DNA of 64,000 nt from Citrobacter amalonaticus (lineage in GTDB: Bacteria; Pseudomonadota; Gammaproteobacteria; Enterobacterales; Enterobacteriaceae): contig JARDVN010000001.1 of NCBI GenBank assembly GCA_028994555.1, positions 4,340,001 through 4,404,000 of the forward strand. Reading direction: 5' to 3'. Below, piece after piece: positions 32,913 to 43,591 of this stretch. The notes beneath the pieces are model-generated. The model was given only the letters and a program-made list of their open reading frames with translations, was not told the origin of the DNA and ran no database searches. Numbering within the stretch: the first letter of the stretch is position 1; each line of letters starts with the position of its first letter. Made by a program: the position numbers and the translations under genes.

Positions 32913-33845
32913 TTAATCTTTATAGAGGCTGAAGTGCTCGCGGGCGGCAATCAACTCGGCTTTGGTCAGCATAAAGACGCCATCGCCGCCATTGTCGAAT
33001 TCCAGCCAGGTGAACGGCACATCCGGATATTGTTCCATCAGATGTACCATGCTGTTACCGACTTCACAAATCAGAATGCCGTTATCAGACAGGTAATCCG
33101 GCGCGTTGCCCAGAATGCGACGGGTGAGTTTCAGGCCGTCAGTGCCGGACGCCAGACCCAGTTCCGGCTCATGACGATATTCATTCGGCAGATCGGACAT
33201 ATCTTCCGCATCAACGTACGGCGGGTTGGTTACGATCAGATCGTACTGAACTTTCGGCAGGTCCCGGAACAAATCGGAGCGAATCGGCGTGACGTGATGG
33301 ATCAGACCGTGCTCTTCAATGTTGTGTTCAGTCACGGCCAGCGCGTCCGCTGAGATATCTACCGCGTCCACTTCCGCTTCCGGGAAGGCATAGGCGCAGG
33401 CAATCGCAATACAGCCGCTACCGGTACACATATCAAGGATAAGCTGAGGCGGCTCATTGACGAGACCCGCAAAGCGGTTGTTGATAAGTTCACCGATCGG
33501 AGAGCGCGGCACCAGCACGCGTTCATCAACATAAAATTCATGACCGCAGAACCAGGCTTTGTTGGTCAGATAAGCCACCGGAATACGTTCGTTCACGCGG
33601 CGGATCACGCGCTCAACAATACGGTGGCGTTCGCTGGAAGTCAGACGCGCGGTACGCATATCTTCCGGAATATCGAGCGGCAGATACAGCGAAGGCAGAA
33701 CCAGTTGCACGGCTTCATCCCACGGGTTATCCGTACCGTGACCGTACCAGATATTCGCCGCACTAAAACGGCTAACCGCCCAGCGCAACATGTCCTGAAT
33801 GGTATGCAGATCACTCACTGCTTCATCAACGAAAATTTTATCCAC
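32913..33845 (-). CDS. prmB: Ribosomal protein uL3 glutamine methyltransferase PrmB
   Basis: An intact 310-residue SAM methyltransferase of the HemK/PrmB group that methylates a glutamine of ribosomal protein L3. The SAM site is [20 protein letters not shown] and the catalytic NPPY sits in [13 protein letters not shown]. It is upstream of aroC on the same strand, 26 bases apart. Confidence 0.95.
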
Positions 33846-34014
33846 CTGTTCCTCCAGGGCACGCCCGCATTAATTTCGGCGGCTAGTTTGCCATGAAGAC
33901 GGCGATAAATCAGCAATCACGCAGGGGTTGCGGGTGAAAATTGCGTTTTGAGCATTCGCATCCGCATCGAGTCGGGTAAACTAACGGACAATAAAAAAAA
34001 GATGAGACCGCAGA

Positions 34015-34566
34015 ATGAAAAAGAAAACATCGCTGAGCGAGGAGGACCAGGCGCTGTTCCGGCAGCTGATGACCGGCACCCGTCAGATTAAACAGGACAC
34101 CATTGTTCATCGCCCGCTGCGTAAAAAGATAACCGAGGTGCCGGTTAAGCGGCTGCTTTCGGAGCAGGCCGATGCCAGCCATTATTTCTCTGATGAGTTC
34201 CAGCCGCTGCTGAATACGGAAGGCCCGGTCAAGTATGTCCGTCCTGACGTCAGCCATTTCGAGCTGAAGAAAATGCGCCGTGGCGATTATTCTCCAGAGT
34301 TGTTTCTCGATTTACACGGTCTGACGCAGCTTCAGGCAAAGCAGGAACTGGGCGCGCTGATTGCCGCCTGCCGCCGGGAACATGTTTTTTGCGCCTGCGT
34401 GATGCACGGTCACGGCAAACATGTGCTGAAACAACAGACGCCGTTGTGGCTGGCGCAACATCCGCACGTCATGGCCTTCCATCAGGCACCGAAAGAGTAT
34501 GGCGGCGACGCTGCGCTACTGGTGTTGATCGAAGTGGAAGAGTGGGCGCCGCCGGAACTGCCCTGA
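34015..34566 (+). CDS. smrB: Ribosome rescue factor SmrB
   Basis: An intact 183-residue protein with a C-terminal Smr domain: [20 protein letters not shown], the catalytic-loop motif [20 protein letters not shown]. SmrB is an endonuclease recruited to collided ribosomes, where it cuts the mRNA so that tmRNA rescue can proceed. It is divergent from prmB. Confidence 0.94.
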   Translation: MKKKTSLSEEDQALFRQLMTGTRQIKQDTIVHRPLRKKITEVPVKRLLSEQADASHYFSDEFQPLLNTEGPVKYVRPDVSHFELKKMRRGDYSPELFLDLHGLTQLQAKQELGALIAACRREHVFCACVMHGHGKHVLKQQTPLWLAQHPHVMAFHQAPKEYGGDAALLVLIEVEEWAPPELP

Positions 34567-34579
34567 GCGCAGAAACAAC

Positions 34580-34603
34580 AAGAGCCGCATCAGCGGCTCT
34601 TTA
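34580..34603 (+). terminator. Terminator hairpin after smrB
   Basis: Stem AGAGCCGC/GCGGCTCT with an ATCA loop and three Ts. The 20-base core at 34580-34599 recurs exactly at 34742-34761. Confidence 0.72.
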
Positions 34604-34663
34604 GCGTAGTGACAAACCTTATTCCGACCCCGGACAACCAGAGATCTCTTCATTAAACACCAG

Positions 34664-34732
34664 GAAAATCAATTTATTGATTTTCAGTTGTTAACGACAA
34701 AGAAGGAAAAACCTCGTTTTTTCTTCTTTGTC
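34664..34732. repeat. Two strong palindromes between smrB and sixA
   Basis: GAAAATCAA/TTGATTTTC (34664-34672 and 34677-34685) with a TTTA loop, then a long one at 34696-34732 with GACAAAGAAG/CTTCTTTGTC outside, AAAAAC/GTTTTT inside and a 3-base loop. The second would make a 17-bp stem. The 214-base gap 34567-34780 otherwise holds no gene. Confidence 0.7.
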
Positions 34733-34741
34733 AGCTGTCTT

Positions 34742-34761
34742 AAGAGCCGCATCAGCGGCTC
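34742..34761 (-). terminator. Second copy of the smrB-type hairpin, downstream of sixA
   Basis: An exact 20-base repeat of 34580-34599. On the minus strand it lies about 20 bases after the sixA stop. It lacks a T tract, so it may pause or protect RNA more than terminate. Confidence 0.5.
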
Positions 34762-34780
34762 ATTACAGAGAATACAGCGG

Positions 34781-35267
34781 TTAAATCGCTTTCGCCATTT
34801 TGAGGTTACACGGGCTCATCTGCCAGTTGAACACCCCTTTTCCGCTTTCATCCAGCGTCACACTGGCAATTGCGGAGGTGGTAAACATCGGCGGCGTTTC
34901 TCCTGGGCACAGCTCGGACACCAGGTAACCCACTAACGGAAGGTGGGAGATTACCAGCGCAGTGGCTACGCCTTCATTAGCCAGAGCCTGCAAATAGGCG
35001 CTGACCAGACCGACATCGCCGCAGGGAGTCAACTCCGGCAAAACATCCACGTCACCTGGCAGGTTCATGCATCCCCCCTACCACATCCAACGTTTGTTCG
35101 GCTCGCAGGAACGGGCTCACCAGAACACGTTCGATATCCACTTTTTGACCTTTCAGCCAGTTCGCCATAAGGCGGGATTCGTCACAACCGCAGGGGGTTA
35201 AGGGACGAACCGAATCACTGGCGGCATCGAGGGCCGCGTCGCCGTGACGCATGATAAAAACTTGCAT
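34781..35267 (-). CDS. sixA: Phosphohistidine phosphatase SixA (frameshifted)
   Basis: A histidine phosphatase of 161 residues after correction, with the RHG motif at MRHGDAAL (catalytic His8). In E. coli SixA dephosphorylates NPr of the nitrogen phosphotransferase system. The C6 run at 35073-35078 has one extra base; five give QTLDVVGGCMNLPGDVDVLP and rejoin both halves. It lies alone, oriented like fadJ. Confidence 0.91.
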
Positions 35268-35458
35268 ATTGCACCGCTTTTGTTAACCAGAATCACACGC
35301 ACCCAACCAAAACCCCTCAGGGTTGCTGTAATGCAGTGGCCGGCATTGTGCCTTATCCGTTCGCTGAATGAAACGCTGTGTTTTACCTCAATGGCGTAAG
35401 TATAGTCAATCTGTGTTTACAATTTAACCAACTCACAGCCATTCAGTACGGATTTACC

Positions 35459-37620
35459 TTACATTTGACCTTGCGAATTCAGGTCAGTTGCATCTGTTTT
35501 CCAGAAACTTTCACCCCGCTCCGCCATCTGTAACAACGCATCGCACGGCGTAAACCGTGGACCATACAGCGAAGCCAGACGTTGCAATACCGCAACCACT
35601 TCACCCGCCCCGAGAGAATCCATATAACGGAACGGGCCACCGAGAAACGGAGGAAAACCAATACCAAACACCGCGCCGATGTCACCATCGCGCACGCTAC
35701 GAATCACCTGCTCATCGAAGCAGCGCGCCGCCTCATTGAGCATTAACATGACGCAACGTTCCGCAATCTGCGAAGCGGAGACCCGGCTCTGCCCCTGAAC
35801 GCCTATAAGCGTATAAATTGCAGGGTCGACCTGTTTTTTGCTTTTACGCCCTTTCGCCCCATAAAGATAGAAACCCCGACCATTTTTTCTGCCTTTGCGA
35901 TCATCATTCAAAATTGATGAAACAACATTTGCAGGGGCGCTAAAACGCTCGCCATAAGCGGCTTCCAGTATTGGTATAATTTTAGTGCCTGTGTCGATTC
36001 CGACCTCATCCAAAAGTTGGATTGGCCCGACCGGAAAACCAAACTTTACCAGTGCGCTGTCGATCTGCTCGACCCGCTCACCTTCTGTCAGCAGGCGAAT
36101 CGCTTCATTGATATACGGCGCAAGAATACGGTTTACATAGAACCCGGCCTTATCGCGCACCACAATTGGCGTTTTGCCCTGTTTTTTCGCCAGCTTAACC
36201 GTGGTGGCGATGGTTTGCTCCGACGTCGTGGCATGCGGAATCACCTCCACCAGCGGCATTTTTTCAACCGGGCTAAAGAAGTGCAGACCAATCACCTGCT
36301 GGGGTCTGGCCGCTTTGGCCGCAATGTCGCTAATCGGTAAAGATGACGTATTGGAGGCAAAAATAGTGTGAGATGCACAATTCTGCTCAACTTCGGCCAC
36401 CATCTGTTGTTTTAACGACAGATCTTCAAATACCGCTTCAATTACCAGGTCGCGATGGGAAAAGCCGCGATAGTCGACCGAACCCGAAATCAGCGCCAGC
36501 TGTTTGTCACGTTCACTGGCTTTGATATGCCGGCGACGCACCTTCGTTTCAAGCTGCTCCCAGCTGTATTTCAGCGCGTGGTTGATTCCTTTGGAATTAA
36601 TGTCTTTGATGCGAACTGGCAAGCCACCTTTACAGGCTGTGACGTAAGCAATACCGCCGCCCATCAGTCCACCGCCTAAAACGCCGACGCTGTTTAGCGG
36701 CCCTGGCGGAACCTCGCTGCCTGGGTCCTTTTTCACCTCCGTACTGGCAAAAAAAGATATGACGTAACGCCTGTGATTGCGGCGTCATCGCCAGCTCGCC
36801 AAACGCGTTCGCTTCCGCGTCGTATCCGCTGCTACTACCCTGCGCCAGCCCGGTTTCAATCACCTGTAAAATACGTTCTGTCGCCGGGTAATTTCCGTGG
36901 GTTTTCTGTTCTGTTTTCTTGTTCACCATGCGGAAAAGCAACGCCCGCCCGAGCGGCCCCGCCAGAATTCGTTCACGAACCGGAAGGGGGCGATGACCGG
37001 GGCGTTCTTTTTTCGCCCATTCCACGGCGGCGTCCAGCAGGATCGTCTGCGGGACCACCTCATCCACCAGTCCCGCTTTCAGCGCCTGCTTCGCGCGAAG
37101 TTGCTTGCCGGTGAGGATCATATCCAGCGCCGTGCTGATTCCCACTAACCGTGGTAAACGTTGGGTGCCGCCCGAACCCGGCAACAGCCCCAGTTGCACT
37201 TCCGGTAAACCGAGAACCGTTTTCGCATCATCTGTACAAACCCGCGCATGGCAGGCCAGCGCCAGTTCAAGGCCGCCCCCCCAGACAAGCACCGTGAATG
37301 GCGGCCACCACCGGGATCGGCAGCGCATTGATTTCGGCCATCAGTTGCTGCCCCTGTCGCGCCAGCGTTTCTGCTTCCTGGGCACTTTTGCAGCGCCCAA
37401 TCATATTGATATCTGCCCCGGCAATGAAATTGTCCGCTTTTGCGGAAATGATGACGACGCCGCGAATCGCCTTGTTTTCACGGATCTGTTTAAGAATAAC
37501 CCGTACCTGCGAGGCAAACTCCGCCTTCAGGGTATTCATTTTCTCTCCCGGAACGTCCACAGAGATAACCGCGACATTGTCCGGGCGCACGTTAAGCGTA
37601 AAAGCCGATGCCATTTCCAT
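35459..37620 (-). CDS. fadJ: Fatty acid oxidation complex subunit alpha FadJ (two frameshifts)
   Basis: Multifunctional enoyl-CoA hydratase/3-hydroxyacyl-CoA dehydrogenase of the anaerobic beta-oxidation complex. The crotonase domain ([44 protein letters not shown]) is followed by a dehydrogenase domain ([20 protein letters not shown]). The C7 run at 37276-37282 and the A7 run at 36749-36755 each carry one extra base; six each restore HGACLGGGLELA and [16 protein letters not shown]. The corrected length is 719 residues against 714 in E. coli, with a distinct tail NSQGQM. Its ATG overlaps the fadI stop by one base. Confidence 0.93.
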
Positions 37621-38931
37621 TATTCCGCCTCCAGAACCATTGCCGCGCCCAGTCCGCCTGCAGCACAGGCGGTGACCAGGCCAAAACCGCCGCCACGACG
37701 ACGTAATTCGTGCAGGGTTTGCGTGATCATCCTCGCACCCGTCGCGGCAAAGGGATGTCCAAAGGCAATCGAACCGCCAAGTACGTTAAATTTGCTGTCA
37801 TCCACTTCGCCGGTGGCATGGCTTCGGCCAAGCACGTCACGGGCAAAGCGCTCGCTGCCGAGTAGCTGAAGATTGGCCAGCGTCTGCGCGGCAAAGGCTT
37901 CGTGCATATCGAAAAGCGTCAGATCGGCCATCGTTAATCCTGCACGTTCCAGCGCCAGCGGCGTGGACCAGGCCGGCCCCAGCAGCATATCCTGCCAGAC
38001 ATCAATGGCGGTAAAGGCATAGCTGCGTAGATAGCCAAGCGGAACCAGCCCTAACTCTTTGGCACGGGATTCCGTCATCAAAATGACCGCCGCCGCGCCG
38101 TCTGTCAGCGGGGTGCTGTTGGCCGCCGTAACGCTGCCATGTTTGCGGTCAAATGCCGGACGCAGTCTGGCGTAATCTGCCAGCGTAGAGTTGCCGCGAA
38201 TATTGTTATCTTCAGAAAGGGGCTCTTTAAAAGGCGGCGTGTACGTGGTCATCACTTCATCGGCCAGTTTTCCCTCTGCCCACGCCAGGGCGGCCCGTTG
38301 GTGGGAGCGATGCGCCAGGGCGTCCTGTTGTTCACGGGTAATGCCATAGGTTTTCGCCATCTGCTCGGCGGTATCGCCCATTCGCAGGCCAGTGGAGTAT
38401 TCCGCTACAGCAGGCGGGACGGGCAGCAGATCGCGCAAGCGCAGACGAGAAAAGAGTTTCAGACGCTGCCCCATCGTGCGGGCTTTGTTGACATCGACCA
38501 GCACCCGCGCCAGTTTTTTGCTGACGCCAATGGGCAGCACCGAAGACGAGTCAGCCCCACCGGCGATACCTGCACGAATGGTGCCGGCCATCAGGCTTTC
38601 TGCAACGTTGGCGACCGCCTGAAAACTGGTCGCACAGGCGCGACTGACGCTATAAGCATCGGTATGCACGTTCATCCCGGTCCCGAGCACAATTTCACGC
38701 GCAATGTTTGGCGCTTCCGGCATCTGTACGACCTGACCGAACACCAGTTGTTCGATGACGTCGGCAGGGATTTCGCTACGCGCAAGCAGTTCCCCCCACC
38801 ACCATTTTGCCGAGATCGACGGCGGGAATGCCATGATAAGCCGTTGCCTGACGGGCAAAAGGCGTACGTAATCCGCTCACAATGGCGATGCGATCGCCCT
38901 GCCGGGTGACCAGCGGTAAAGCCTGACTCAT
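37620..38931 (-). CDS. fadI: 3-ketoacyl-CoA thiolase FadI (frameshifted)
   Basis: Thiolase partner of FadJ, 436 residues as in E. coli. The acylation cysteine is in [18 protein letters not shown] and the C-terminal catalytic part in [20 protein letters not shown]. The C6 run at 38792-38797 has one base too many; five give [20 protein letters not shown]. The ATG at 38931 follows AGGGGAG. A FadR-like site lies just upstream. Confidence 0.94.
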
Positions 38932-38956
38932 AACACTCCCCTGTAAAAAATAAAAT

Positions 38957-38973
38957 AAGTGGTCTGACCTGAT
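38957..38973 (-). promoter_or_regulatory. FadR-type operator upstream of fadI
   Basis: AAGTGGTCTGACCTGAT matches the FadR consensus AACTGGTCNGACCTGTT except at two or three positions and lies 26 bases upstream of the fadI start. It fits repression of fadIJ in the absence of long-chain fatty acids. Confidence 0.72.
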
Positions 38974-39064
38974 CATAGTCTTAACCAATTTTTTACATTT
39001 AGCCAAGCGGAGCGCAAAGAAAGTGAGAGCTATGACACAGTGAATAATCACTGTCTGAAATGAA

Positions 39065-39094
39065 AATGCCCCGGGGAAAACTCACCGGGGCATT
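39065..39094 (-). terminator. Terminator after yfcZ
   Basis: Ten-bp perfect stem AATGCCCCGG/CCGGGGCATT around a 10-nt loop, followed on the minus strand by TTCATTTC. It is 18 bases beyond the yfcZ stop. Confidence 0.68.
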
Positions 39095-39111
39095 AATAAA
39101 ACGAGGTGGGA

Positions 39112-39396
39112 TTAACGCAGACCCAACTGGAAGATCAGGGTTTCGGCTTCGCAGGCGAAGACAAAATCGATATCCAGACGCACACCGTCAGACTCTTCAG
39201 TGAAAGTTGAGGTGATTTTGCACGGCTCAGATTCGACGCTACGGGCTTTTTCGGTCAGCGCGGCCAGCGTTTCTTCAGCCTCTGCGCGGTTAGCGAACAC
39301 ACGGCTGTATGATGCGGTGCAATCGGAGTTGTCCATGATGGTACCAACATCCATACAGCAGCAAACCGGGGTTTCATCAGCACTGCATTTACTCAT
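39112..39396 (-). CDS. yfcZ: YfcZ/YiiS family protein
   Basis: An intact 94-residue protein almost identical to E. coli YfcZ, beginning MSKCSADETPVCCCMDVGTI. The N-terminal CCC cluster and C-terminal DIDFVFACEAETLIFQLGLR are conserved; the function is unknown. The ATG at 39396 gives the family length; the 25 upstream in-frame residues have no support. It diverges from fadL. Confidence 0.9.
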   Translation of the reverse strand: MSKCSADETPVCCCMDVGTIMDNSDCTASYSRVFANRAEAEETLAALTEKARSVESEPCKITSTFTEESDGVRLDIDFVFACEAETLIFQLGLR

Positions 39397-39770
39397 TGTA
39401 GATTTCCTCTGTATTTTGCACTCAGGGTGCCAGATAAACGATGAGGATATTTTACGCTCCCCCCCTATCACCTCTCCAGTTGTTAATTGAACGAAATGAG
39501 ATAAGTGACCGAAATCACACTTAAAAATGATCTAAAACAAATTTCACCCAAAAGGATGAGTGCGCAACCTGGCAATTTTGCCAGCTGGATCGCGTTTTTA
39601 AGATCACAATTGAAAAAAGTTATAAACATACTTGCAACATCTCAGCTGGTCAGACCTATACTCACGCCACTGGTCTGATTTCTAAGTCGTACCGCAGACC
39701 CTACACTTCGCGCTCCTGTTACAGCATGTAACATAGTTTGTATAAAAATAAATCAATTGAGGTTATGGTC
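39397..39770 (+). promoter_or_regulatory. yfcZ-fadL intergenic region with two FadR-type sites
   Basis: This 374-base interval has no gene. Two FadR-like sequences occur: 39644-39660 (AGCTGGTCAGACCTATA, good match) and 39668-39684 (CACTGGTCTGATTTCTA, weaker), about 110 and 87 bases before the fadL ATG. E. coli fadL likewise has two FadR operators. The rest is AT-rich and could hold CRP and OmpR sites that I cannot place with confidence. Confidence 0.75.
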
Positions 39771-41111
39771 ATGAGCCAGAAAACCCTGTTAACAAAGTCT
39801 GCTCTCGCAGTCGCAGTGGCAATTATCTCCACCCAGGCCTGGTCTGCAGGCTTTCAGTTAAACGAATTTTCTTCCTCTGGCCTCGGCCGGGCCTATTCGG
39901 GTGAAGGCGCTATCGCAGACGATGCAGGTAACGTCAGCCGTAACCCAGCGCTGATCACGATGTTCGATCGCCCGACGTTTTCTGCGGGTGCGGTCTATAT
40001 CGATCCGGACGTCAACATCAGCGGACGCTCGCCGTCTGGCCGTAGCCTTGATGCCGATAACATCGCGCCAACGGCATGGGTGCCCAACGCGCACTTTGTT
40101 GCGCCCATTAACGATCAGTTCGGTTGGGGAGCATCCATTACCTCTAACTACGGTCTGGCAACAGAGTTTAACGATACCTACGCGGGCGGTTCTGTTGGCG
40201 GTACCACCGACCTCGAAACCATGAACCTTAACTTAAGCGGCGCCTATCGCTTAGATGACGCATGGAGCTTCGGTCTGGGTCTGAACGCCGTTTATGCACG
40301 TGCGAAAATCGAACGCTTCGCCGGCGACCTGGGTCAACTGGTCGCAGGCCAGGTCATGCAGTCTCCTGCCGGACAAACGCCGCAGGGTCAGCAACTGGCA
40401 GCCACCGCCAATGGCATCCCAGGCAATACAAAAATTGCCCACCTGAACGGTAACCAATGGGGCTTTGGCTGGAACGCCGGGATCCTGTATGAACTGGATA
40501 AGAACAATCGCTATGCGTTGACCTACCGTTCTGAAGTCAAAATTGACTTTAAAGGTAACTACAGCAGCGATCTGCCGCCAGCGATCAACAACTACAACCT
40601 GGGTATTCCGACCGCTACCGGCGGCGCGACTCAGTCAGGTTATCTGACGCTGAACTTGCCAGAAATGTGGGAAGTGTCCGGTTACAACCGCGTGGCGCCG
40701 CAATGGGCAATCCACTACAGCCTGGCTTATACCAGCTGGAGTCAGTTCCAGGAGCTGAAAGCGAAATCCACCGGCGGTGAGACACTGTTCCAGAAAGATG
40801 AAGGCTTTAAAGACGCCTACCGCATCGCGCTGGGGACCACCTATTATTATGATGATAACTGGACGTTCCGTACCGGTATCGCCTTCGATGATAGCCCGGT
40901 TCCGTCACAAAACCGTTCTATCTCGATTCCTGATCAGGACCGTTTCTGGCTGAGCGCGGGGACCACTTACGCCTTCAATAAAGATGCGTCTGTGGACGTT
41001 GGCGTCTCTTACATGCACGGCCAGAGCGTTAAGATTAACGAAGGCCCGTACCAGTTCGAGTCTGAAGGTAAAGCCTGGCTGTTCGGTACCAACTTCAACT
41101 ACGCATTCTGA
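39771..41111 (+). CDS. fadL: Long-chain fatty acid outer membrane transporter FadL
   Basis: An intact 446-residue 14-stranded outer-membrane barrel that takes up long-chain fatty acids and serves as a phage T2 receptor in E. coli. The signal peptide [20 protein letters not shown], then TQAWS, precedes mature [20 protein letters not shown] (hatch NPALITMF). The C-terminal Phe ([10 protein letters not shown]) is the barrel-assembly signal. The ATG at 39771 has GAGG at good spacing; MVM at 39765 is the alternative. Confidence 0.96.
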   Translation: MSQKTLLTKSALAVAVAIISTQAWSAGFQLNEFSSSGLGRAYSGEGAIADDAGNVSRNPALITMFDRPTFSAGAVYIDPDVNISGRSPSGRSLDADNIAPTAWVPNAHFVAPINDQFGWGASITSNYGLATEFNDTYAGGSVGGTTDLETMNLNLSGAYRLDDAWSFGLGLNAVYARAKIERFAGDLGQLVAGQVMQSPAGQTPQGQQLAATANGIPGNTKIAHLNGNQWGFGWNAGILYELDKNNRYALTYRSEVKIDFKGNYSSDLPPAINNYNLGIPTATGGATQSGYLTLNLPEMWEVSGYNRVAPQWAIHYSLAYTSWSQFQELKAKSTGGETLFQKDEGFKDAYRIALGTTYYYDDNWTFRTGIAFDDSPVPSQNRSISIPDQDRFWLSAGTTYAFNKDASVDVGVSYMHGQSVKINEGPYQFESEGKAWLFGTNFNYAF

Positions 41112-41130
41112 TTTCTTGCAGGCAGATGTA

Positions 41131-41163
41131 AAAAAAGGTGAGCTTTTTAGCTCACCTTTTTTA
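41131..41163. terminator. Bidirectional terminator between fadL and mlaA
   Basis: Stem AGGTGAGCT (41136-41144)/AGCTCACCT (41149-41157), TTTT loop, flanked by A and T runs. It serves the convergent genes on both sides. Confidence 0.87.
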
Positions 41164-41178
41164 TTTGCTCAATCTGGC

Positions 41179-41934
41179 TTACTCGGAATCGATCTCTTTC
41201 AGTTCGTCCTGAATCGCCTGCGCGTTCGGGTTTTCCTGCGGCTTGAGCTTCCCGCCATTGGCGATAAAGTCATGGCGCTGGAAGTATGCTTCACGAACCA
41301 AAATATACGGATCGGAGGACTGACGCAGCAGACCATCGGAATCCAGCAACTGGGCGCGGGTTTCAATCCCTTCAATCGTCCATTTACCAATAGACATCGG
41401 CCAGGTCAGCCAGGAGAGTACCGGATAGAGCGTATCCGCCATATCGCCGCCATCATCACGGATTGTCCAACTCCCGTAGAACGGTAACTGCACGTAAGGA
41501 CCATAGCCGACGCCATAGTGACCTAAGGTACTGCCGAAACGATGCGGCTCAACACGTTGCAGTTTCGGGTTCGCCATGCCAGCGACATCAATAAAGCCGC
41601 CCATCCCCAGGATCGTATTAAGGAAGAAACGGGTGAAATGCACCATTCCCTGATACGGATCGCCCTGCAGGAAATAGTTCACCATCACCGCCGGTTCTTC
41701 CAGGTTGCCAGTGAAGTTGCTCAGACCATTACGGGCAGGCTGCGGAACATAATCACGCCAGGCGACGGCCACCGGTCGAACGATATACGGATCCAACACA
41801 TTAAAGTTGAAGTTGTACATGGTGCGGTTGAACCCTTCAAACGGGTCTGAACGCCCCTGCTGTTCTGTGCCGGAACTTGCACACCCCACCAGCAGTGTGG
41901 TTCCCAGCGCAAGCGCCGACAGGCGAAGCTTCAT
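41179..41934 (-). CDS. mlaA: Phospholipid-binding lipoprotein MlaA (VacJ)
   Basis: An intact 251-residue outer-membrane lipoprotein that removes mislocalised phospholipids from the outer leaflet and passes them to MlaC. The lipobox is LLVGC (signal MKLRLSALALGTTLLVGCAS); the conserved SDPFEGFNRTMYNFNFNVLD follows. The ATG at 41934 gives the known start. The 292-base gap upstream to yfdC contains the mlaA promoter region and no ORF that I can support. Confidence 0.95.
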   Translation of the reverse strand: MKLRLSALALGTTLLVGCASSGTEQQGRSDPFEGFNRTMYNFNFNVLDPYIVRPVAVAWRDYVPQPARNGLSNFTGNLEEPAVMVNYFLQGDPYQGMVHFTRFFLNTILGMGGFIDVAGMANPKLQRVEPHRFGSTLGHYGVGYGPYVQLPFYGSWTIRDDGGDMADTLYPVLSWLTWPMSIGKWTIEGIETRAQLLDSDGLLRQSSDPYILVREAYFQRHDFIANGGKLKPQENPNAQAIQDELKEIDSE

Positions 41935-42226
41935 AAATGTCTCCCTGTTAATTATGGCTATCGCTGATTGCCATCCATGACGGAACACTACCGTATCCGC
42001 CTGTAAAGGTGTGAGCGATTGTAACAGTACGTCAAACGATGTCTATATCACCGAACACGCTGCTGTGATCATAGCCTGGTCACATCAGCATCGTCGCACT
42101 TCTATTCTAGCGGGATACATAAAAACAAACGTTACCATTTTTGCGTTTTCAGAGTATGTCCTCACGGGGGGTCTGGCTAAAAGCCGCTACGCTTTATCTT
42201 GTTAGTGTGCATACCGGAGATGAATG

Positions 42227-43169
42227 ATGGTCGATCATGAAAACGACAAGATAGATGAGCATAGCGACGAGCTTGCCGTCGAAAGTGATGAAAAACAGAG
42301 TGGGAAGAAAATAGAACTGGATGAAGATCGCCTCCCCTCACGGGCGATGGCGATTCACGAACATATCCGTCAGGACGGGGAAAAAGAGCTGGAGCGGGAT
42401 GCGATGGCGCTGCTGTGGTCCGCTATTGCTGCCGGGCTTTCGATGGGTGCCTCGCTGCTGGCAAAAGGGATCTTTCACGTCGAACTGGAGGGAGTTCCTG
42501 GCAGTTTCTTGCTGGAGAATCTCGGCTATACCTTTGGCTTTATCATCGTCATTATGGCACGCCAGCAGTTGTTTACCGAAAATACCGTCACCGCCGTTCT
42601 GCCCGTCATGCAAAACCCAACCCCCGGTAATTTCGGTCTACTGATGCGCCTGTGGGGCGTTGTGCTACTGGGGAACGTGCTGGGTACCGGCATCGCGGCC
42701 TGGGCATTTGAATACATGCCTATCTTTAATGAAGAGACCCGTGATGCGTTCGTGAAAATCGGTATGGATGTGATGAAAAACAGCCCCACGGAGATGTTTG
42801 CTAACGCCATTATTTCCGGCTGGCTGATTGCCACTATGGTCTGGATGTTTCCGGCCGCTGGGGCGGCGAAGATCGTAGTCATCATTCTGATGACGTGGCT
42901 GATCGCACTGGGCGATACCACCCACATTGTGGTCGGGTCGGTCGAAATTCTCTATCTGGTATTTAACGGTACGCTGCACTGGAGCGACTTCTTCTGGCCG
43001 TTTGCCTTACCGACGCTAGCCGGAAACATTTGCGGCGGCACCTTTATCTTCGCTCTGATGAGCCATGCGCAAATCCGCAATGATATGAGCAACAAACGTA
43101 AAGAAGAAGCCAGAGTCGCAGCGCAAAAAAAGAGACAAAAAGCAAAAAAAAGAGGAAAAACAGGCCTGA
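42227..43169 (+). CDS. yfdC: Formate/nitrite transporter family protein YfdC (frameshifted near the end)
   Basis: An inner-membrane protein of the FocA/NirC family with about six helices, 313 residues after correction. Transmembrane signature GLSMGASLLAKGIFHVELEG and the NPTPGNF/LGDTTHIVVGSVEI regions are clear. The A8 run at 43144-43151 has one extra base; seven give QKKRQKAKKEEKQA and a stop at 43169. As read, the frame runs to 43255 into the tRNA gene, which supports the correction. The charged N-terminus (about 55 residues) is a YfdC trait. GGAG precedes the second ATG at 42227. Confidence 0.87.
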
Positions 43170-43245
43170 ATGGCGACGGTTTGAACAGTCAGGCGGCCGC
43201 TCACTTACCGGGACACACAAAAACCGGTATACTGAGCGCCGCTTC

Positions 43246-43320
43246 GTCCCCTTAGTTAAATGGATATAACGAGCCCCTCCTAAGGGCTAGTTGCAGGTTC
43301 GATTCCTGCAGGGGACACCA
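43246..43320 (+). tRNA. argW: tRNA-Arg (anticodon CCT)
   Basis: A 75-base cloverleaf including an encoded CCA end: acceptor GTCCCCT pairs with AGGGGAC, anticodon stem AGCCC/GGGCT with loop CTCCTAA (anticodon CCT at 43279-43281), and T arm GCAGGTTCGATTCCTGC. It reads the rare AGG codon. In E. coli argW is the integration site of several prophages; here an accessory block starts directly after it. Confidence 0.97.
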
Positions 43321-43591
43321 TTTCAGTCGTTCCCGCCGTGTATTGACGATGGCAGACTTTTGCAAATCTGTTGTGCCATTCAGAGAATCCTGTTGTTCTC
43401 ATCCCTGGTATCGCACTGGCGAACGGCTGTTTTATGAATGCGGGAATGTCCTTTTCAGATAAATAACCATTAACGAATACTTGCCTGAATAAAAATTTCT
43501 TTAGACGACTTCAGAATATATTCTTGTTCCTTGCCATTATTATAAAGCAGGTGTAATAATTCATCAAAACACGCCACGGAATAAACAACTT
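43321..43591. other. Intergenic stretch after argW, no gene seen
   Basis: 271 bases, increasingly AT-rich towards the next gene. I see no integrase, no repeat of the argW 3' end and no convincing ORF. The promoter of the deaminase gene presumably lies near its right end. Confidence 0.6.

Noticed and set aside
42224..43255. 343-residue version of yfdC ending beside the tRNA
   Set aside because: The last 30 residues have no similarity to YfdC and run into argW; removing one base of an A8 run gives a normal end at 43169.
43321..43591. Prophage attachment site at argW
   Set aside because: No integrase gene and no second copy of the tRNA 3' end were found in the window.
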